From Flavobacteriaceae bacterium (GTDB lineage: Bacteria; Bacteroidota; Bacteroidia; Flavobacteriales; Flavobacteriaceae), in NCBI GenBank assembly GCA_030618945.1, contig JAUXCI010000108.1, forward strand, positions 1 through 8,362: a DNA stretch of 8,362 nucleotides. Reading direction: 5' to 3'. Shown piece after piece: positions 6,303 to 8,362 of this stretch. The stretch's first letter is position 1; every line of letters starts with the position of its first letter. Below the pieces are notes generated by a model, which made no database searches, was not told the origin of the DNA, and saw only the letters and a list, made by a program, of their open reading frames with translations. Made by a program: the position numbers and the translations under genes.

Positions 6303-7301
6303 TTGAAAATAGCGATTGTAATTTTAAATTGGAATGGTAGAAATCTACTTGAAAAATTTCTTCCTTCTGTCGTTTCATATAGCAAAGATGATGCAGATAT
6401 TTATGTTGCTGACAATAATTCCAGCGACGATTCTATCGCTTTTCTAAATAAAAATTATCCTCAAATAAAAATAATTCAAAATAGAGTTAACGGGGGCTAT
6501 GCAAAGGGCTATAACGATGCTTTAAAACACGTAGACGCTGACATTTATGCCTTGGTCAATTCTGATATTGAAGTCACTGAAAACTGGCTTACGCCGATAG
6601 TCAAAGCTTTTGAAGCTGATAAAAATACAGCCATTATCCAACCTAAGCTGCTGGATTATAAAAACAAGTCAAAATTTGAGTATGCCGGTGCTGCCGGAGG
6701 TTTTGTGGATTTTATGGGCTATCCATTTTGCAGGGGTCGAATATTTATGGATTTGGAAACTGACAACCATCAGTTTGATGACGTATCAAACATCTTCTGG
6801 GCCTCAGGGGCTTGCTTTTTTATCAAATCAAAGTTGTACCATGAACTGAATGGTTTTGACGAACAATATTTTGCACATCAGGAGGAAATAGATCTGTGTT
6901 GGAGGGTTCAAAACAAAGGCTACAATATAAAATTCGTTGGTGCTTCAACTGTTTACCACGTTGGCGGAGCAACTTTAAGGGAATCTAACCCGCATAAAAC
7001 TTATTTGAATTTCAGAAACAGCTTATTTACTATTTCAAAAAATGTTCCGAAACGCTTTGTATTTATTGTCATATTTTTTCGCCTTGTCCTGGATGGTGTA
7101 GCCGGTATCAAATTTTTCTTTGAACTGAGACCCATTCATACCTGGTCTGTAATTAAAGCGCACCTAAGCTTTTACAGGCATCTGCCAAAAATGCTCTCTA
7201 AACGAAGAGCCCTGTCATTCAAACAAACGAATTATTTTTACTGCTATAGCATTGTTTGGCAACATTTTATTCTCAGAAAGAATAAATTTTTAGATTTGTA
7301 A
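6303..7301 (+). CDS. Family 2 glycosyltransferase (GT-A fold), TTG start
   Basis: This cytoplasmic or membrane-associated enzyme is expected to transfer a sugar from a nucleotide-sugar donor to a growing surface glycan. With the start at 6303 the protein has 332 residues. Motifs in order are KIAIVILNWNG (2-12), VADNNSSDDS (35-44) for nucleotide binding, the DxD-equivalent VNSDIE (85-90), and QEEIDLCWR (193-201) carrying the catalytic acids, followed by YHVGGAT (218-224). A hydrophobic stretch at about 252-272 may contact the membrane. The group resembles rhamnosyltransferase-like GT2 enzymes, but donor and acceptor cannot be read from sequence. No in-frame ATG exists between the stop at 6273-6275 and the conserved core. 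TTG codons occur at 6285, 6294 and 6303; I chose 6303 because relatives begin M-K-I-A-x-V-I-L-N-W-N-G. The gene ends in direct repeats and a weak hairpin. Confidence 0.9.
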   Translation: MKIAIVILNWNGRNLLEKFLPSVVSYSKDDADIYVADNNSSDDSIAFLNKNYPQIKIIQNRVNGGYAKGYNDALKHVDADIYALVNSDIEVTENWLTPIVKAFEADKNTAIIQPKLLDYKNKSKFEYAGAAGGFVDFMGYPFCRGRIFMDLETDNHQFDDVSNIFWASGACFFIKSKLYHELNGFDEQYFAHQEEIDLCWRVQNKGYNIKFVGASTVYHVGGATLRESNPHKTYLNFRNSLFTISKNVPKRFVFIVIFFRLVLDGVAGIKFFFELRPIHTWSVIKAHLSFYRHLPKMLSKRRALSFKQTNYFYCYSIVWQHFILRKNKFLDL

Positions 7302-7341
7302 CTAGCTGTCTTCAATCTGGCTAGCTGTCTTTTTAGATTTG
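7287..7341 (+). repeat. Nested direct repeats at the end of the glycosyltransferase gene
   Basis: TTTTTAGATTTG occurs at 7287-7298 (covering the last codons of the glycosyltransferase) and again at 7330-7341. Between them CTAGCTGTCTT occurs twice, at 7302-7312 and 7321-7331. The order is A-B-B-A, with the last B and A overlapping by two bases. The second copy of A does not encode anything obvious. The pattern suggests a small local duplication. Confidence 0.7.
7302..7334 (+). terminator. Weak hairpin terminator candidate after the glycosyltransferase
   Basis: CTAGC at 7302-7306 pairs with GCTAG at 7320-7324, extended inwards by two possible G-U pairs, and leaves a 9-base loop. The right arm is followed by CTGTCTTTTT (7325-7334). 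It starts directly after the stop codon. The stem is short, so this is only a plausible terminator. Confidence 0.4.
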
Positions 7342-7378
7342 AAAATCAACAGTTAATTCTCATTTTTAATTAATTCCT

Positions 7379-7386
7379 TATATTTG
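7379..7386 (+). promoter_or_regulatory. Possible -7 promoter element for the MltF-like lipoprotein gene
   Basis: TATATTTG matches TAnnTTTG exactly and lies 48 bases before the ATG at 7435. A transcript would start near 7393 and have a leader of about 40 bases. No clear TTTG is present about 20 bases upstream. Confidence 0.4.
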
Positions 7387-7434
7387 GCTTGGAAGCTTAG
7401 AATTTCCTGCTTTTTGATCAAGAATATTAATGTT

Positions 7435-8362
7435 ATGAAACTGAAAAACAACTCTTTAAAAATTAGTAAAAAGGGCAGCAAGATAATCCCGTATTTTCTG
7501 TTGTTAATTTCAATTGCTTTATTTTCCGCCTCATGTGATAAAAAGGTGAAAGATCCCAAAACAATGGTAAAAGTGGTAGAAAAGGAAGCCCCACCTATCG
7601 AGTATGATTTGAAAGACATAGTTGACGCTGGGGTTCTTAGAGTGATCACAAGTTATTCCCCTACCGGATATTTTCTCTACAAAGGTGAAACCATGGGTTT
7701 TGAGTATGAAATGTTTAAAAGACTAGCGGATCATCTTGACATAAACTTGGAAATAGTACTTGCCAAAAATGTTGATTCGATTATTCCTATGCTCAATCGT
7801 GGTGATGGAGATATTATCGCACTTGGATACACAATTACATCAGACAGAAAAGAGCAAGTAAGCTTTACTGAACCCTATCTAATTACTCATCAATCCCTTA
7901 TTCAGAAAAAACCCGATAATTGGAGAAAGATGACGGCAGACAATATAAAAAAGCAATTGGTTGCAGATATTGTTGAATTGATCGGGGATACAGTTTCTGT
8001 AAGAAAAGAATCTTCCTACTATCCCAGGCTTAAAAATTTGTCAAAAGAACTTGGAGATACTGTTTATATAAATGTTTTACCCGGTCATTATTCGGATGAA
8101 GAAATTATTCAAATGGTGTCAGAGGGTAAGATAAAATATTCCATTATTGATCATAACAAAGCATCCATACACAGTAGTTATTTTCCAAATATTGACATAG
8201 AAACTCCGGCTAGTTTGTCACAAAGGATTGGATGGGCCGTAAGAAAAAGTTCTCCGGAACTCCTCGCCATAATTTACAAAGGACTTGTTCAGATCAAAAG
8301 AGCTCCTGACTATAATGTCATTTATAAAAAATATTTTGAAAATAAACGTCAATTCAACAATA
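7435..8362 (+). CDS. MltF-like lipoprotein with a substrate-binding domain, 3' end outside window
   Basis: An uninterrupted frame runs from the ATG at 7435-7437 to the window end (309 codons, no stop). The N-terminus is a lipoprotein signal: a basic region (K2-K16), a hydrophobic core IIPYFLLLISIALF (17-30) and lipobox SASC with the lipidated Cys at 34; the Ser at -3 is less usual than Leu. After a short linker, a family 3 solute-binding domain begins near residue 60: VDAGVLRVITSYSP (63-76), GFEYEMFKRLADHL (88-101), and LNRGDGDIIALGYTITSDR (120-138) followed by VSFTEPY (142-148). This arrangement matches the N-terminal part of membrane-bound lytic transglycosylase MltF, where a transglycosylase SLT domain follows. 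That catalytic part would lie beyond 8362 and is not seen, so the enzyme activity is inferred. A plain solute-binding lipoprotein is the alternative. It probably sits in the outer membrane facing the periplasm. Confidence 0.8.
   Translation, partial: MKLKNNSLKISKKGSKIIPYFLLLISIALFSASCDKKVKDPKTMVKVVEKEAPPIEYDLKDIVDAGVLRVITSYSPTGYFLYKGETMGFEYEMFKRLADHLDINLEIVLAKNVDSIIPMLNRGDGDIIALGYTITSDRKEQVSFTEPYLITHQSLIQKKPDNWRKMTADNIKKQLVADIVELIGDTVSVRKESSYYPRLKNLSKELGDTVYINVLPGHYSDEEIIQMVSEGKIKYSIIDHNKASIHSSYFPNIDIETPASLSQRIGWAVRKSSPELLAIIYKGLVQIKRAPDYNVIYKKYFENKRQFNN

Noticed and set aside
6200..6385. 61-codon open frame on the minus strand between the HsdR-N and glycosyltransferase genes
   Set aside because: It overlaps the glycosyltransferase start, its promoter and the HsdR-N end; composition is what an AT-rich shadow frame gives.
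6610..6849. 79-codon plus-strand frame inside the glycosyltransferase gene
   Set aside because: It is out of frame with a gene that shows all GT2 motifs.
7353..7649. 98-codon open frame on the minus strand at the start of the lipoprotein gene
   Set aside because: It is antisense to the lipoprotein signal peptide and linker, shows no family resemblance, and the plus-strand frame is clearly coding.

Overview
The window looks like a chromosomal segment of a Bacteroidota bacterium, most likely a marine-type member of the Flavobacteriaceae. The reasons are the low GC content, the lack of Shine-Dalgarno sequences, several matches to the Bacteroidota -7 promoter element TAnnTTTG ahead of genes, and proteins typical of that family (PorX, ACT-less SerA, DUF1015, orphan HsdR-N protein). 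I see no rRNA, tRNA, CRISPR array, insertion sequence or prophage gene.

Layout. (1) 2-430: 3' end of a porX-like gene (type IX secretion response regulator with a PglZ phosphatase domain). Its first ~55 bases are about 60% GC and do not read like PorX. (2) 431-625: non-coding gap with two inverted repeats. (3) 626-2670: serC and serA, the transaminase and dehydrogenase of the phosphorylated serine pathway, closed by a strong intrinsic terminator at 2692-2735. (4) 2784-4704: a DUF1015 protein and a YggS-type PLP homeostasis protein, 22 bases apart. (5) 4749-5753, minus strand: holA, DNA polymerase III delta subunit, convergent with yggS. (6) 5783-6226: a stand-alone PD-(D/E)XK nuclease-fold protein (HsdR N-terminal type), divergent from holA with a 29-base gap. 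(7) 6303-7301: a family 2 glycosyltransferase that appears to use a TTG start. (8) 7435-8362: N-terminal part of an MltF-like lipoprotein, cut by the window end.

How the genes fit together. SerA and SerC convert 3-phosphoglycerate to phosphoserine; no serB is in view. DUF1015 follows directly and carries a DGHHR motif that resembles signature motifs of the ParB/sulfiredoxin/serine-kinase fold, so a role in (phospho)serine metabolism is an attractive but unproven idea. YggS manages PLP, the cofactor of SerC. The remaining genes (replication clamp loading, orphan nuclease, surface glycan synthesis, cell-wall lipoprotein) are housekeeping or envelope functions. The most interesting candidates are the DUF1015-serine link and the orphan HsdR-N protein paired with holA. 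No obviously new multi-gene system such as a defence island is visible.
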